Source: SIAQ01 sp964484265
GTDB lineage: Bacteria > Planctomycetota > Planctomycetia > Gemmatales > Gemmataceae
NCBI GenBank assembly: GCA_964484265.1
Contig: CAZAFH010000008.1
Span: 62,001 to 126,000, forward strand
Direction: 5' to 3'
Length of the DNA stretch: 64,000 nucleotides
This document shows, piece by piece, positions 1 to 9,654 of the stretch. A model generated the notes under the pieces. It saw only the letters and a list, made by a program, of their open reading frames with translations, was not told the origin of the DNA and made no database searches. A program made the translations under genes and the position numbers. Within the stretch, counting starts at the first letter, position 1. The number at the start of each line of letters is the position of its first letter.

Positions 1-1
1 C

Positions 2-289
2 TGGCGGGCAGACATCCACAACGATGACGGCGTGTTCCGCTTCCACACGGCAAATACGCCCAATTCCACCGTTCCAGACCAAGTCGGCTGGGCCCAACCC
101 AATGGCGATCCATTGATGCCTATCTTGGCCACGACGCCACAACGCAATGCTGCTCGAAGCCGGCATTCCGGCGGCGTTCATGCGTGTTTCGCTGACGGAA
201 CGGTGCGATTCATCACCAACAACATTCCGCTTGCTACTTGGCAGGCTCTCGGAACGATGGACGGCAATGAGGTGGTGAACATTGATTGA
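2..289 (+). CDS. DUF1559 family protein, C-terminal part (5' end outside window)
   Basis: The reading frame is open from base 2, so only the last 95 residues are present. The end has the H-X9-DG pattern (HSGGVHACFADG) that closes planctomycete DUF1559 proteins, which are type II pseudopilin-like secreted proteins with an N-terminal methylation-type helix. That N-terminus lies outside the window. Planctomycete genomes carry many paralogues whose function is unknown. A small lipoprotein gene follows on the same strand, a common arrangement for this family. Confidence 0.85.
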   Translation, partial: WRADIHNDDGVFRFHTANTPNSTVPDQVGWAQPNGDPLMPILATTPQRNAARSRHSGGVHACFADGTVRFITNNIPLATWQALGTMDGNEVVNID

Positions 290-399
290 GAGTTCAGGCA
301 GCCTTAAGAACTCGTACCGTGAAGTCCGCCAGGCCTGTTAGTCGAACCCTTGCGGACACATATCGCCTTGAATTATCCTCTCCATTTCGGATCCAACTC

Positions 400-807
400 A
401 TGTATGTCCATTGGCAAACGGCAGCATTCTCATCTCTGCTGGCACTCTGCTTCATATCGGGGTGCGGCGATAATCTCCATGAGGTGAAAGGGATCGTCAA
501 ATTCGACGGTAAACTCGTCGATAGCGGATCCATTCGCTTTGTCGCCGTCGATAACTCGTCGCCCGCCGTCGGCGCCATTATTACCAACGGGCAATACAGC
601 ACGAAGGTTCCCATTGGCGAAATGAAAGTATCCGTCACCGCGACACGTGTAGTCGGCAAGAAGGCGCTTTATGACAAACCCGATGGTCCGTTCATGGATG
701 TGCGAGTAAACGTTTCTCCCGAAAAATACTCCGATGATAAATCAATTCTCCGTTACACCGTCATTCGTGGCACGAATCAGAAGGATTGGGAACTCACCAG
801 CAATTAA
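400..807 (+). CDS. small secreted lipoprotein, transthyretin-like fold likely
   Basis: This is a 135-residue protein. I start it at the ATG at 400 because a signal peptide follows directly and ends in a lipobox (FISGC, lipidated Cys near residue 21); the frame is open further upstream from 286 but that part looks non-coding. The mature part starts with EVKGIVKFDGKLVDSGSI, the pattern of planctomycete lipoproteins with a carboxypeptidase-regulatory (transthyretin-like) beta domain. It follows a DUF1559 gene, and such pairs are frequent in planctomycetes. The specific function is unknown. Confidence 0.75.
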   Translation: MYVHWQTAAFSSLLALCFISGCGDNLHEVKGIVKFDGKLVDSGSIRFVAVDNSSPAVGAIITNGQYSTKVPIGEMKVSVTATRVVGKKALYDKPDGPFMDVRVNVSPEKYSDDKSILRYTVIRGTNQKDWELTSN

Positions 808-909
808 GAAAGCGACACGGCTCGGATTGAATCACGGGCCCTCCGCTCCGGAAAAATTGCGGGTCAGAACACTGGCAAACGATAGCCTTACCTCGAAAAC
901 GGTGAGTTG

Positions 910-2127
910 TCATTTCCGCACTCGCAGCGTCTTGTAAAGTGTACTGACGAGTGTGTGCTTCGCGTCATCCGCACTCAATTCCCAGAACATCACGCCGCCG
1001 AGTTTGCGATCGTTTACGTAGCTGGCTCTGATGCGAAGCGATTCGGGGTCATCGTAGCTAATCATGATGCCGGACTTTTCGTCGAATAACCAGGGAACCT
1101 TCGCCTCGTCATGCCAGTGCCGTTTGTACTTGTCGAGGTAGTTGGCAGCGATGTCCTTGTAATCGAAAACGCCTGCTTCCCACGTGCCTTTCGGCAGGGT
1201 CTTGCTTGGTTTTTGGTATAGGCCGGCGTTCTCATTTTTGACACCCGCCCACCCTCGGCCATAGAAAGGCACGCCCATGACCAGTTTGTCGGCAGGGATG
1301 CCCGCCTTCAGATACGCGGTCACCGCGGAATCGACATTGAAATGTTTGCGGATCGATTCGTCTTTCGTCGGATCGCTTTTGGCGGGGTAAAGCGGCGCGT
1401 TGAAATTCGTCGCCTCGCTCCAGCCGCCGTGAAAATCATACGTCATCAGGTTGATCCAATCGAGATGCTGAGCAATCTTTTCTAGCTCAAGGTTCTGGTA
1501 GACGCTCGGGCCTGCCGGTGCAGCTATGGTCAGCAGATACTTCGTTTTGTCGGCCTTGCCCTGGTCGTCGAGATGCTTCCGCAACTCGGCCAGGAGGTGC
1601 GTGAAGTTCTGCTTGTCGATCGGGCGCGTCTTGTTGCTCGCTTCCCCGCCGCCGACGGGGTATTCCCAATCGATATCGATGCCGTCGAAACCGTATTTCT
1701 TCATGAACACAACGCATGATCTTGCCAATTTCTGGCGCGAGGCGTCCGTCAGCGCGGCATCGGAGAACGGACTGGATAAGGTCCAACCGCCCACGCTGAT
1801 GAGCGTCCGCAGATGCGGGTGTTTCTTACGCAATTGCTGAAGCTGGTGAAAGTTGCCTCGCAGGAAACCGGCATCCCACTTGTCGCCCGGGTAGAACTTA
1901 TCGATGGCCGCATAGCTGTCGAAAAGGGCGCATTCGCCGTTGGCGATCTTGGCGAAGGCATAGTTGATGTGGGTGAGCTTGTCGGCGGGGATATCGCTTA
2001 CGGAGTACTTTCGCTGGTAGATGCTCCACTCGGTGAAGTAAGCGACAATGCGCTTGCTCTGTGGTTGAGCCGGCGCCGACGCGGCAAACGCCATGAAGGT
2101 AACAGCCGCAAATAGGTAATTGTGCAC
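910..2127 (-). CDS. secreted GH18 chitinase
   Basis: This 405-residue protein is a glycoside hydrolase family 18 enzyme. The DGIDIDWEYP motif near residue 150 carries the catalytic DxxDxDxE, with Glu as general acid. The family pattern RTLISVGGW (beta-strand 3), the NLMTYDFHG motif and a late MFWELSADD strand are all present, so the TIM barrel is complete. A signal peptide ends near AAASAPAQ and translation probably starts at a GTG. Expected role: hydrolysis of chitin or related N-acetylglucosamine polymers outside the cytoplasm. No carbohydrate-binding module is visible. It appears to be a single-gene transcription unit. Confidence 0.92.
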   Translation of the reverse strand: MHNYLFAAVTFMAFAASAPAQPQSKRIVAYFTEWSIYQRKYSVSDIPADKLTHINYAFAKIANGECALFDSYAAIDKFYPGDKWDAGFLRGNFHQLQQLRKKHPHLRTLISVGGWTLSSPFSDAALTDASRQKLARSCVVFMKKYGFDGIDIDWEYPVGGGEASNKTRPIDKQNFTHLLAELRKHLDDQGKADKTKYLLTIAAPAGPSVYQNLELEKIAQHLDWINLMTYDFHGGWSEATNFNAPLYPAKSDPTKDESIRKHFNVDSAVTAYLKAGIPADKLVMGVPFYGRGWAGVKNENAGLYQKPSKTLPKGTWEAGVFDYKDIAANYLDKYKRHWHDEAKVPWLFDEKSGIMISYDDPESLRIRASYVNDRKLGGVMFWELSADDAKHTLVSTLYKTLRVRK

Positions 2128-2457
2128 GCTCGTGACTCCGGTAGTCCATTGGCGACGCGGAATGCGAAGTCAGAGGCCGCGTAGCGCTTTGGTGACACTA
2201 TGTTAGGGAGAGCGGCGAGAGATGTACGGGCGCGGGAAAAAATAATCGCCGGCGAGAGTCGCTGTGGGTAAGCGCTCCGCGCCGGCGTTGGAATGATGCG
2301 TTTACAGAGGATCCCCGTCTCGGAACCAGGCATGTCCGGAACGTTCGCGCGGCGTCAGCTCGGGCATCCTGCCTTTGCGTGTCGATCGCGCATGGAGGAC
2401 TCGGTGCGTCGCCCGGTTTTATTGCTATCACCGAGCGCTCCCGTTCCGACGCGAGCA
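2128..2457. other. intergenic gap, no gene recognised
   Basis: These 330 bases separate two minus-strand genes. Frames open here are shadows without a family match or ribosome-binding site. The gap may hold the chitinase promoter, but I see no convincing promoter or terminator. Confidence 0.4.
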
Positions 2458-3036
2458 TTAAAGATTCGCGCGTCGTTCCTCGACGAGGGTCTGAATCCGT
2501 TCAGCCAAGAGAGCAACATCGAACGGCTTCTTGAACGCTTCGTTGAATCCAAAGTTGGACAACGATTCAGGCGCCGCCTCGTCTTCGCTGGCGAGCGCGA
2601 CGATGAGGGTTTGTTCGTAGTCGGTCTTTTTGCGCAGATTGCTGGCGATCTGCAGCGCATCGGATCGGCCCATCGCCATGTCGATGATGATGGTATCCGG
2701 ATGGAAGCTCTCGGCCTGGATGCCGGCTTCAAATCCGCTGTTAGCCAGCTCGTATTTGAAGTCTTCATCTTCGGGAAGCAATTCCTTGATGCGGTCAATG
2801 AATAGCTTGTCTGCGCCGATGACGAGGATCTTGTGCAAACCCTCCTCTTCGAGCTCGCCCAAGGGCATCCCATGTTCCTTGAGGAATTTGATGAGATGTT
2901 CACGCGGGATTCGGCGGTCCTGGCTGCCGGGGATGCGGTAGCCTCGGAGACGACCGGAATCGAACCATTTACTCACCGTTCGCGGCGCGACTTTACATAT
3001 CTTCGCGACCTGACCGGTGGTAAAAACTTTCTTCAT
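2458..3036 (-). CDS. HTH (excisionase/MerR-type) plus atypical receiver-domain protein
   Basis: This is a 192-residue protein. Residues 1-60 form a winged-helix excisionase-like DNA-binding domain (TTGQVAKICKVAPRTVSKWF). Residues 70-190 are receiver-like. The phospho-acceptor position is kept (TIIIDMAMG) and so is the lysine (KKPFD). The two acidic residues that bind Mg2+ at the end of beta-1 are replaced by Gly-Ala (ILVIGADK where LVDDD is expected). The domain may therefore not be phosphorylated normally. A paralogue at 29797-30384 has the same architecture with a canonical receiver. I chose the ATG at 3036 because GGAG lies 8 bases upstream; an in-frame GTG at 3045 overlaps that site. Confidence 0.85.
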   Translation of the reverse strand: MKKVFTTGQVAKICKVAPRTVSKWFDSGRLRGYRIPGSQDRRIPREHLIKFLKEHGMPLGELEEEGLHKILVIGADKLFIDRIKELLPEDEDFKYELANSGFEAGIQAESFHPDTIIIDMAMGRSDALQIASNLRKKTDYEQTLIVALASEDEAAPESLSNFGFNEAFKKPFDVALLAERIQTLVEERRANL

Positions 3037-3652
3037 GGCAGGCACTCCGTAAACGTGTAGTGTGCATCATCCCCTACGATAGGGGGACAACGGGGGGAAC
3101 CACGCCCCGACCTGAGGTTCGCACGTTTTCCACGCGACTGAGCATCACGCGAGGCATCCTGCCGGGGGACAGTGCCTGTGCTATTCTCAAGAGAGGCTCA
3201 CCTGGAACAAACATTTCACTCAGCGGGCCGACGGTCCTTGCCGACTTCGCCGAACTTTCTTCAATACCACGGTTGCAACTTATATCGGCACGAAACGTCG
3301 CCAGATTGAGAAAAAGCCCACAATCTAAGAAACCTCTACACTTCCTGCGTTCCGCGCCACCCCTGCGTCTTGCCGAAGCGTCCTGCCATGACCACGGCAA
3401 GTCCAACTTGACGAGCCTCCTTAATATGCCGGGCTTCCGCGGCGTATTTCCCATAAATTCCGCCATTTATGACGGGTTCGCCCGGGCCAGCTAGATGCCG
3501 GCCCAACATTCTACGCGCGGCAATCGCAGAAAAATTCCGTTCGATCTAAATGAATCGATTCCACCGGCGAATTACCTGGTGTACGATCGGACGACCTGCA
3601 AACTGTTCTGACGGGCGCCGGATCGGTTGAGCTTTTTTCCAAGGGGTTCACC
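3037..3652. other. intergenic gap between divergent genes, no gene recognised
   Basis: About 600 bases separate divergent genes. Open frames on both strands (for example 3060-3494 + and 3074-3466 -) overlap each other and resemble nothing I know, so I treat the stretch as regulatory or unassigned DNA. Confidence 0.4.
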
Positions 3653-4453
3653 ATGAAGAAACTGTTATTGTTCGGTCTGATCGGCGCGTTTGCCACCTTT
3701 CTGGTCGCCGCCAAGACCAATGTCGGCAGCTACGTCAGCACGGTCGCCGCCCACGTCAAAAGCGAAACGCAGCGGCAAATTCCGACGCGCTTCGAAATCG
3801 AACGCATTCGCCATGAAATCAACAGCCTCGATAATGACGTCAGCAACATGATCCGCCCCATCGCGGAACAGAAGGTCGCCATTGAGCGGACGCGCAAGGA
3901 CATCACCCGCACGCAAACGAATATCGACGAGCAGAAGAAGACACTGCTTGCCATCGTTGAAGACCTGCAGAGCAATCCGAAATCGCTGGTCATCGCCGGC
4001 CGCACCTACACTGCTGACCGTGTTCGCGTGCAGTTGCAGCGCGACATGGAAAAAGTGAAGCACATGGAAAAGCAGGTCAAGACACAGCAGCAGGTGCTCG
4101 AAGCGAAAGAAAATTCGCTCCGCGCCACGCAAGAACAGCTCGCCAAGGTCGTCGCCAAGAAGCGCGAGTACGAAGTTCGTCTGGCTCAGCTTGAAGCCCA
4201 GCACGAGACAATCCAGATTTCCAAGATCGGCAGCGACATCAAGATCGACTCGAGCCGATCGACGCAAATCGAAAACGCCCTGGCCACTCTGGAGCAAAAG
4301 CTCAACACCGATCGCGAGGAGGTTGAATTACGAACCGGTGAATTCGCCACGATTCCGCTCAGCGAACGGGAGATTCGCCCGGCAGAACTTCAAACCATCC
4401 GCAACTATCTCGAAGGGAAGGAAGAAGTAGCAAAGACCGCAGTGAATCGATAA
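3653..4453 (+). CDS. membrane-anchored coiled-coil protein, unknown function
   Basis: This 266-residue protein has an N-terminal hydrophobic segment (residues 3-20, LLLFGLIGAFATFLVA) acting as signal anchor. Long charged heptad-rich coiled coils follow at roughly residues 45-110 and 125-235. There is no enzymatic motif. Conserved proteins of this type often sit beside FHA and Ser/Thr kinase genes in planctomycetes, and an FHA gene follows 121 bases downstream. Its job is unknown; a scaffold or envelope-spanning role is a guess. The ATG is preceded by AAGGGG at a good distance. Confidence 0.7.
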   Translation: MKKLLLFGLIGAFATFLVAAKTNVGSYVSTVAAHVKSETQRQIPTRFEIERIRHEINSLDNDVSNMIRPIAEQKVAIERTRKDITRTQTNIDEQKKTLLAIVEDLQSNPKSLVIAGRTYTADRVRVQLQRDMEKVKHMEKQVKTQQQVLEAKENSLRATQEQLAKVVAKKREYEVRLAQLEAQHETIQISKIGSDIKIDSSRSTQIENALATLEQKLNTDREEVELRTGEFATIPLSEREIRPAELQTIRNYLEGKEEVAKTAVNR

Positions 4454-4574
4454 CCTCGGAATCGGCTTCGCCCCTCCGACGGCTTGGAAGAACGTATAAT
4501 GTAAAGATTAACCACAGCGACGCCACGGACGATTTTCGCGGCCCTGTGGTTTCTTCCTTTCAGGACTCGATGCC

Positions 4575-5207
4575 GTGACCCACGACATGCCGACAACCCC
4601 GGAGCCGACCGAGCGACGCGATCGATTCGCCTCGTTCGTGCTCTGGATCGACGGCGTGGGCGGATACCTGGTATGCCTAAGCCATCGCGTCACGCTCGGG
4701 CATTCGCAAGCGGATACGCCGGTGGATATCGCGTTGATCGCCGACGTCTCTCGCCACCATGCGACGATCCAACGCGATCCCGAAGGCTATTTTTTGGACG
4801 CAGTCCGAAAGGTGCAAGTAAACGGCCAATCGATGGACAAACACTTGCTTCGTAACGGCGATCGTATCACACTGGGAAAGTCATGCCAGCTACAGTTCTG
4901 GCAACCCGTGCCGGTCAGCACGTCGGCGCGGCTTGACCTTGTCAGCGGTCATCGGCTGGCGCAGCCTGTGCAAGCCGCGTTGTTGATGGCCGACACGCTT
5001 GTGATCGGCCCGGCGTCGCAGTCGCATGTGCAGGTGCCGGACATGACGCAAGCGTTGATCGTTTATCGCACGCGTACCGAGCTTGCCGTGCGTTGGCCTG
5101 GTGCGTTTGAGGTCAACGGAGTCAAGCACACCGATCGGGCCAGCCTTCCGCCCGGCGCCGCAATCGTTACGGAACAATTGACGATGACGCTGGAAAGCGT
5201 GCATTAA
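4575..5207 (+). CDS. FHA domain protein
   Basis: This 210-residue protein has a forkhead-associated domain at about residues 25-110, with the family core seen as VTLGHSQ, SRHHATIQRD, VNGQ and NGDRITLG. FHA domains bind phosphothreonine peptides. The second half repeats a weaker FHA-like pattern (LVIGPASQSHVQVPD, FEVNG) without the Ser-Arg-His core, so it may be a degenerate second copy. The kinase gene starts 57 bases later, so this is probably a reader of that kinase's phosphorylation. The start is GTG at 4575 with AGGA upstream; an in-frame ATG at 4587 is the alternative. Confidence 0.85.
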   Translation: MTHDMPTTPEPTERRDRFASFVLWIDGVGGYLVCLSHRVTLGHSQADTPVDIALIADVSRHHATIQRDPEGYFLDAVRKVQVNGQSMDKHLLRNGDRITLGKSCQLQFWQPVPVSTSARLDLVSGHRLAQPVQAALLMADTLVIGPASQSHVQVPDMTQALIVYRTRTELAVRWPGAFEVNGVKHTDRASLPPGAAIVTEQLTMTLESVH

Positions 5208-5264
5208 GGATTGTCAAGTAGCCCGCCATTCATGGCGGATTCTCGATCCAGAGGGAGCTACCTC

Positions 5265-6827
5265 ATGAAATTCACCTATCGCAGTGGACAGGAACCTTTG
5301 CCTGGTTACACCATCAAGCGCGGCATTGGGCTGGGCGGGTTCGGCGAGGTGTATTTCGCTGTCACCTCGGGTGGGAAGGAAGTCGCGCTCAAGTGGATTC
5401 GCGCCAATCTCGATATCGAGCTGCGCGGCGTGCAGCAGTGCCTCAACCTCAAACATCCCAACTTGGTGCACCTGTATGACGTTCGCACCGACTCGCAGGG
5501 CAATCACTGGCTGATCATGGAATATGTCGCCGGCGAGCCGTTGTCGTCGATTCTTGCCCGGCATCCGAATGGCGTCGCTCCCGAACTGGCCGCCCAGTGG
5601 TTCCACGGTCTCGCGCAGGCGATCCACTGTTTGCACGAGCATGGCATCGTTCACCGCGATCTCAAACCGGCGAACCTCTTTCTTGAGAACGGCCTGATCA
5701 AAGTAGGCGATTACGGCCTTTGCAAGCTCATGGCCGACAGCCAGCATGCCGGCATGACGAAAGACATCGGCACCGTGCATTACATGGCGCCGGAAATCTC
5801 GACGGGCAACTACAATCGCCAGATCGATATTTACGCCGCCGGCGTGTTGCTATACGAAATGCTCACGGGCAATGTTCCCTTCGAGGGCGAGTCCGCGGGC
5901 GAGATTTTGATGAAGCATCTGACTGCGGCTCCGGATCTGGGACGCGTGCCGAGCGAATTTGTCGGGATCGTGGAGAAGGCCCTGACGAAAAATCCGGCTA
6001 ACCGATATCAATCGATCATGGACCTGGCACGCGATGTCGCCAACACCGTGAAGCAGCCCAGTCACGTCGTCACGCCGCCGGCTCTACCGGTGTCCGCCGC
6101 GCCGTCGGCGGAGGTGCCGACCGTGATTCCAGTGACGCCAAGCATGGTGTTTCAGCAGCGTCTGGCCGACCTGACCGGGGTCCTCTTGTGGGCCATCGCC
6201 GCCTCGGCTGCGTTGGCGGTTGGATGGACGTTGGTCGTCGGCGGCGGCGATTATTCCAAGCTCGTGCCGATCTTCTTCTTGACGCTCGCCTGCTCCTGGA
6301 GCGTGCTGATCCCGACCAAGCTCTGGCCGCCGATCGGCCGCGACGACTCGTGGCCGCGACGGCTCATTCATCTGACGCTTGGCATCGGCATCGGCCTGTT
6401 CGCATTGTGGCTGGAAGGCTACGACCTACCGATGCCCTGGAATGCGGCCGCACGAATGGATGCGCTTCAGCCCTGGCAGCCGCCGCTCGATCCGCCGGCC
6501 GGTCTGCGGGTATTCAATGCGCTGTATCGCCCAAATAATACGTCGATGCCAATCCTGACGTGCTACATCGCCTACTTCGGGTTAATGTTCCTGGTGCTTC
6601 GCTGGTGGAAGGCGGCCCAGCTCTATCGCGGCAAGCGATTCTCGATGAAGGCGACGTTTGCTGTGGTTTTCTGGGCGTTTGTTCTGTTGTTCTTGCTGCC
6701 TGGCTTGCATCAGCGCGAAATAGGCTTCGTCAGCTTGGCTTTGGCCTCCGTGGTTTGCCAGGTGACCGCGCCATGGAAGGAACGCGTTCCCGTGAAAAAG
6801 AAGAAGGTCCGCCTCGCGGCGGCGTGA
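5265..6827 (+). CDS. Hanks-type Ser/Thr protein kinase with C-terminal membrane domain
   Basis: This is a 520-residue kinase. Its domain spans about residues 10-270: glycine loop GIGLGGFGEVY, Lys in EVALKWI, catalytic HRDLKPANL, then DYG in place of DFG, and GTVHYMAPE. A proline-rich linker leads to several hydrophobic helices (residues ~300-500), so the kinase is anchored in the cytoplasmic membrane with a basic C-terminal tail. Extracellular PASTA repeats are absent. The FHA gene upstream and a PP2C phosphatase at 10337 suggest a phosphorylation circuit. The start at 5265 follows GAGGGAG; the frame is also open from 5211. Confidence 0.93.
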   Translation: MKFTYRSGQEPLPGYTIKRGIGLGGFGEVYFAVTSGGKEVALKWIRANLDIELRGVQQCLNLKHPNLVHLYDVRTDSQGNHWLIMEYVAGEPLSSILARHPNGVAPELAAQWFHGLAQAIHCLHEHGIVHRDLKPANLFLENGLIKVGDYGLCKLMADSQHAGMTKDIGTVHYMAPEISTGNYNRQIDIYAAGVLLYEMLTGNVPFEGESAGEILMKHLTAAPDLGRVPSEFVGIVEKALTKNPANRYQSIMDLARDVANTVKQPSHVVTPPALPVSAAPSAEVPTVIPVTPSMVFQQRLADLTGVLLWAIAASAALAVGWTLVVGGGDYSKLVPIFFLTLACSWSVLIPTKLWPPIGRDDSWPRRLIHLTLGIGIGLFALWLEGYDLPMPWNAAARMDALQPWQPPLDPPAGLRVFNALYRPNNTSMPILTCYIAYFGLMFLVLRWWKAAQLYRGKRFSMKATFAVVFWAFVLLFLLPGLHQREIGFVSLALASVVCQVTAPWKERVPVKKKKVRLAAA

Positions 6828-6900
6828 TACCATCGGCTTTCCCAAGTAGGTCGTCGAACATGACGGTCTATGTCCCGCAAGGTCGAAAGGGAATCAGGTC

Positions 6901-7488
6901 ATGAAGCAAATGTTCCTGACATTTAGTGGTCTTCTCATCCTCTGGGCGATGGGCGGCGCCAGCGGTGCACAGTCTGGAACCGTCGCCCTGCCCGAAGCCA
7001 TCAAGCCGAACGAAGTCAAGGCGTTCGGAGTCGATTCGGCCAAAGCGCGTGAAATTGCAGTGAATCAGGCGACTATTCTGGTGTGTAAACTGCTCGAAGA
7101 GAACCACCATACGTCGTTCAAGCCCGATGCGAAATATGTCCGCGAGAATCTTTTGGCGGACGATGGCTATCAGGGACCCGATGTTAGAAACGAAGTCGTC
7201 GGCGATGAGCCGCTCAAGCAATGGATCGTGACGTTCAAAGATTCCAACTGGTGGCAGGATGTTGTTCGCCGCGATATCGAGGCCCAGCGCGTACTGCGAG
7301 CGGAAGCACGCCAGTCCGTCGCAAAGCAAATCGCAGTCGCCGTCCTGGTTGTCCTGGCCGCGGCGCATTCCTATGTCCGGCTCAACCGCCTGACGCAAGG
7401 GCGATTCGCTCGCTGGCTGCAGGCGGCAGGCGTCGGCGTTGCCCTGGCCGTTTTGGCAGCAGCGTGGATTTTTCTGAGCGGGCGATGA
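6901..7488 (+). CDS. exported membrane protein, unknown function
   Basis: This 195-residue protein has a cleavable-looking signal peptide (residues 1-22), a soluble part of ~115 residues, and two hydrophobic helices near the C-terminus (about residues 140-157 and 173-192). The soluble part has a VTFKDSNWWQDVV motif but matches no family I can name. It follows the kinase by 73 bases on the same strand, so co-transcription is possible. It converges on asnB with a 7-base gap. Confidence 0.65.
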   Translation: MKQMFLTFSGLLILWAMGGASGAQSGTVALPEAIKPNEVKAFGVDSAKAREIAVNQATILVCKLLEENHHTSFKPDAKYVRENLLADDGYQGPDVRNEVVGDEPLKQWIVTFKDSNWWQDVVRRDIEAQRVLRAEARQSVAKQIAVAVLVVLAAAHSYVRLNRLTQGRFARWLQAAGVGVALAVLAAAWIFLSGR

Positions 7489-7495
7489 CTATTCG

Positions 7496-9481
7496 TCACT
7501 CGCGGATCGCTGCCATCGGACGCAAACGTGCGGCGCCATCCGTCGGCGTGTCCGCCAGACTGCTGTCGATGAAGGTTTGATGCCAAAGCTGCGTCGAAAG
7601 CACGCCCGCCAACCCCATCTCCACCGACGTGCGCTGCGTTGAGCCGCGGCGCATCTGTCGAAACGCCCGGCGCCAATGCTGCACCGCCTTCACATCGAAA
7701 TAACCCGATTTGCGCAAGGATTCGGGGCTGAATAGCTGATCGACAAACGCCGGCGGTTGGTCGCAATGAAAGCTATCGAACGGAGCGCGAAACATCGCTT
7801 TCTTCCGCCATGAAATCTCTGCCGGAAGGTAGCGATCGGCTACCTTGCGCAGAATGTGCTTGTCGCTGAAACCACGCATCTTGATCTTGGGATTCACGCC
7901 TGCAAGAAACGAATAGACCTCCTCGTCGAGAAACGGATAGCGAATCTCGACCGAGTTATGCATCCCGATGCGATCGCCCTTGGCATGAAGTTGCAGGCCT
8001 GGCAAATGAATCCGGGCGCCGACATAAAGACCGCGATTGAGCGGATCCCATTTTTTCGCTCGTTCGAGATTCAACCCGACATCGCGGTACGGAATATTCT
8101 CTGCCATCACCTCGCGCAACTCCGGGCCGAAGAATCGCAATTTCGAGATGCTGACCAGCCCGTAGATGTCCAGCCACGGATTAGGGCCGCCGATAGCCTC
8201 GCGCGAACGCTGAATCACGTCCGCAGGGAAGCGCGGCGATCCGCCGAGCGTCAGAAACAGTCGCCGCACGGCATCGCTAAGCCGGATGCCCGGGACGCAA
8301 TCAAGCCAGCCGAGCATTTTGTGAACCTTGTACCACGGATAGCCGGCGAGCCATTCGTCCGCACCGTCTCCGGAAAGTGCGACCTTGTAACCCTGATGAT
8401 GCACCTCTTGCGCCAGCAGGAGTAATGCCGCACACGAAGTGTCGATGACTGGACTCTCGGCCGCTCGCACAAGCCGGGGGTAGGTGCGGAGAACTTCGTC
8501 GGCGCCGAAGTTCACGATGGTCGGATTGCAGCCCAGGTGGCGCGAGACGATGTCGGCCTGCGTTGTCTCGTCGAGATTCGGATCATCGACGCGGATCGTG
8601 AAAGTGGGAATGGCGCTGCCGCGAATCTTGCACGCCATCGCGACGACCAAGCTCGAATCGACTCCGCCCGAAAGATAGGAAACGACCGGAACATCCGCGC
8701 GCAGCCGGCGTTCGACCGCCGCCAACAAGCGCTGCTCCAGATCGTCCACCAGCACTTTGTCGTCACGCCGATCCTCTTGGCCGGCATCTGGGAAATCAAT
8801 CTCGAAGTGAACTCGATCTGAAATAGTTCGCGATCCCTCAGGTATTCGCGAAATGTCAAGAAAATGCCCCGGAAGCAGCGATGACACGCCCTCGAAACAG
8901 GTGACGGGACCGGGCATGGCGAAGAAAGTGAAGATGTGGTTGATGCCGCGAAGATCGGTCTTCGGCGTAATCATGCCCGAGGCGAGAATGGCCTTTATTT
9001 CGCTACCGAAGAGAAGCCAGTCGCCTCGTCGCGCCCAGTAGAGCGGGCAGATTCCGAAGCGGTCGCGTGCCAGGATCAGACGTTTCGCCCGGGCATCCCA
9101 AAGTGCGACGGCGTACTGGCCGTGGAGGTGATCAAACATCCGCTCGCCGTACTCTTCCCAGAGATGTGGAAAGAGTTCGGTGTCGCAGTGGGTGCGGAAG
9201 CGATGCCCTTTTTTCTCGAGTGTCGCACGAAGCTCGGGATAATCGAATAGCTCGCCGTTGAAGACCACGGAAATCGTGCCGTCTTCGTTCGAAATCGGCT
9301 GTCGCCCGTCAGCGAGACCGACGATGCTGAGGCGACGGTTGGCGAGCGACACTCCTTCGGACTGAAAATAGCCGTCTTCGTCGGGACCGCGATGCACGAT
9401 CGCGTCAGCCATGCCGCGCAATACATCGGTAGGAAGAAGCCGTTCGCCTGCCAAATCGACCGCACCGGCAATGCCACACAT
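7496..9481 (-). CDS. asnB: asparagine synthase (glutamine-hydrolysing), AsnB type
   Basis: This 661-residue enzyme converts aspartate, glutamine and ATP to asparagine. Translation starts at MCGIAGAV, which leaves Cys2 as the glutaminase nucleophile. Further glutaminase motifs are NRRLSIVG and SVVFNGELFD. The synthetase half has the ATP-binding SYLSGGVDSS loop and SGDGADEWLAGY. The length fits AsnB family members that carry a C-terminal extension. Many homologues of this size act in exopolysaccharide or peptide modification clusters, so the exact substrate is less certain than the class. GGAG precedes the ATG at 9481, which rules out the longer frame to 9508. Confidence 0.92.
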   Translation of the reverse strand: MCGIAGAVDLAGERLLPTDVLRGMADAIVHRGPDEDGYFQSEGVSLANRRLSIVGLADGRQPISNEDGTISVVFNGELFDYPELRATLEKKGHRFRTHCDTELFPHLWEEYGERMFDHLHGQYAVALWDARAKRLILARDRFGICPLYWARRGDWLLFGSEIKAILASGMITPKTDLRGINHIFTFFAMPGPVTCFEGVSSLLPGHFLDISRIPEGSRTISDRVHFEIDFPDAGQEDRRDDKVLVDDLEQRLLAAVERRLRADVPVVSYLSGGVDSSLVVAMACKIRGSAIPTFTIRVDDPNLDETTQADIVSRHLGCNPTIVNFGADEVLRTYPRLVRAAESPVIDTSCAALLLLAQEVHHQGYKVALSGDGADEWLAGYPWYKVHKMLGWLDCVPGIRLSDAVRRLFLTLGGSPRFPADVIQRSREAIGGPNPWLDIYGLVSISKLRFFGPELREVMAENIPYRDVGLNLERAKKWDPLNRGLYVGARIHLPGLQLHAKGDRIGMHNSVEIRYPFLDEEVYSFLAGVNPKIKMRGFSDKHILRKVADRYLPAEISWRKKAMFRAPFDSFHCDQPPAFVDQLFSPESLRKSGYFDVKAVQHWRRAFRQMRRGSTQRTSVEMGLAGVLSTQLWHQTFIDSSLADTPTDGAARLRPMAAIRE

Positions 9482-9654
9482 GATCCGACTCCGTGTTGAA
9501 GGTTGCAAACAACCCCCAATTTACCGGATCGGTAAAGTTTCTAAAGACGAATCGGCGCCGGGATGTTGAAGAAACAGCAAGCCCCGGCGGGTTAATCCGA
9601 AAACTCCGTAAAGCCGGAATAATCGATCGTAATGCTGCCATCACACGGAGAACC

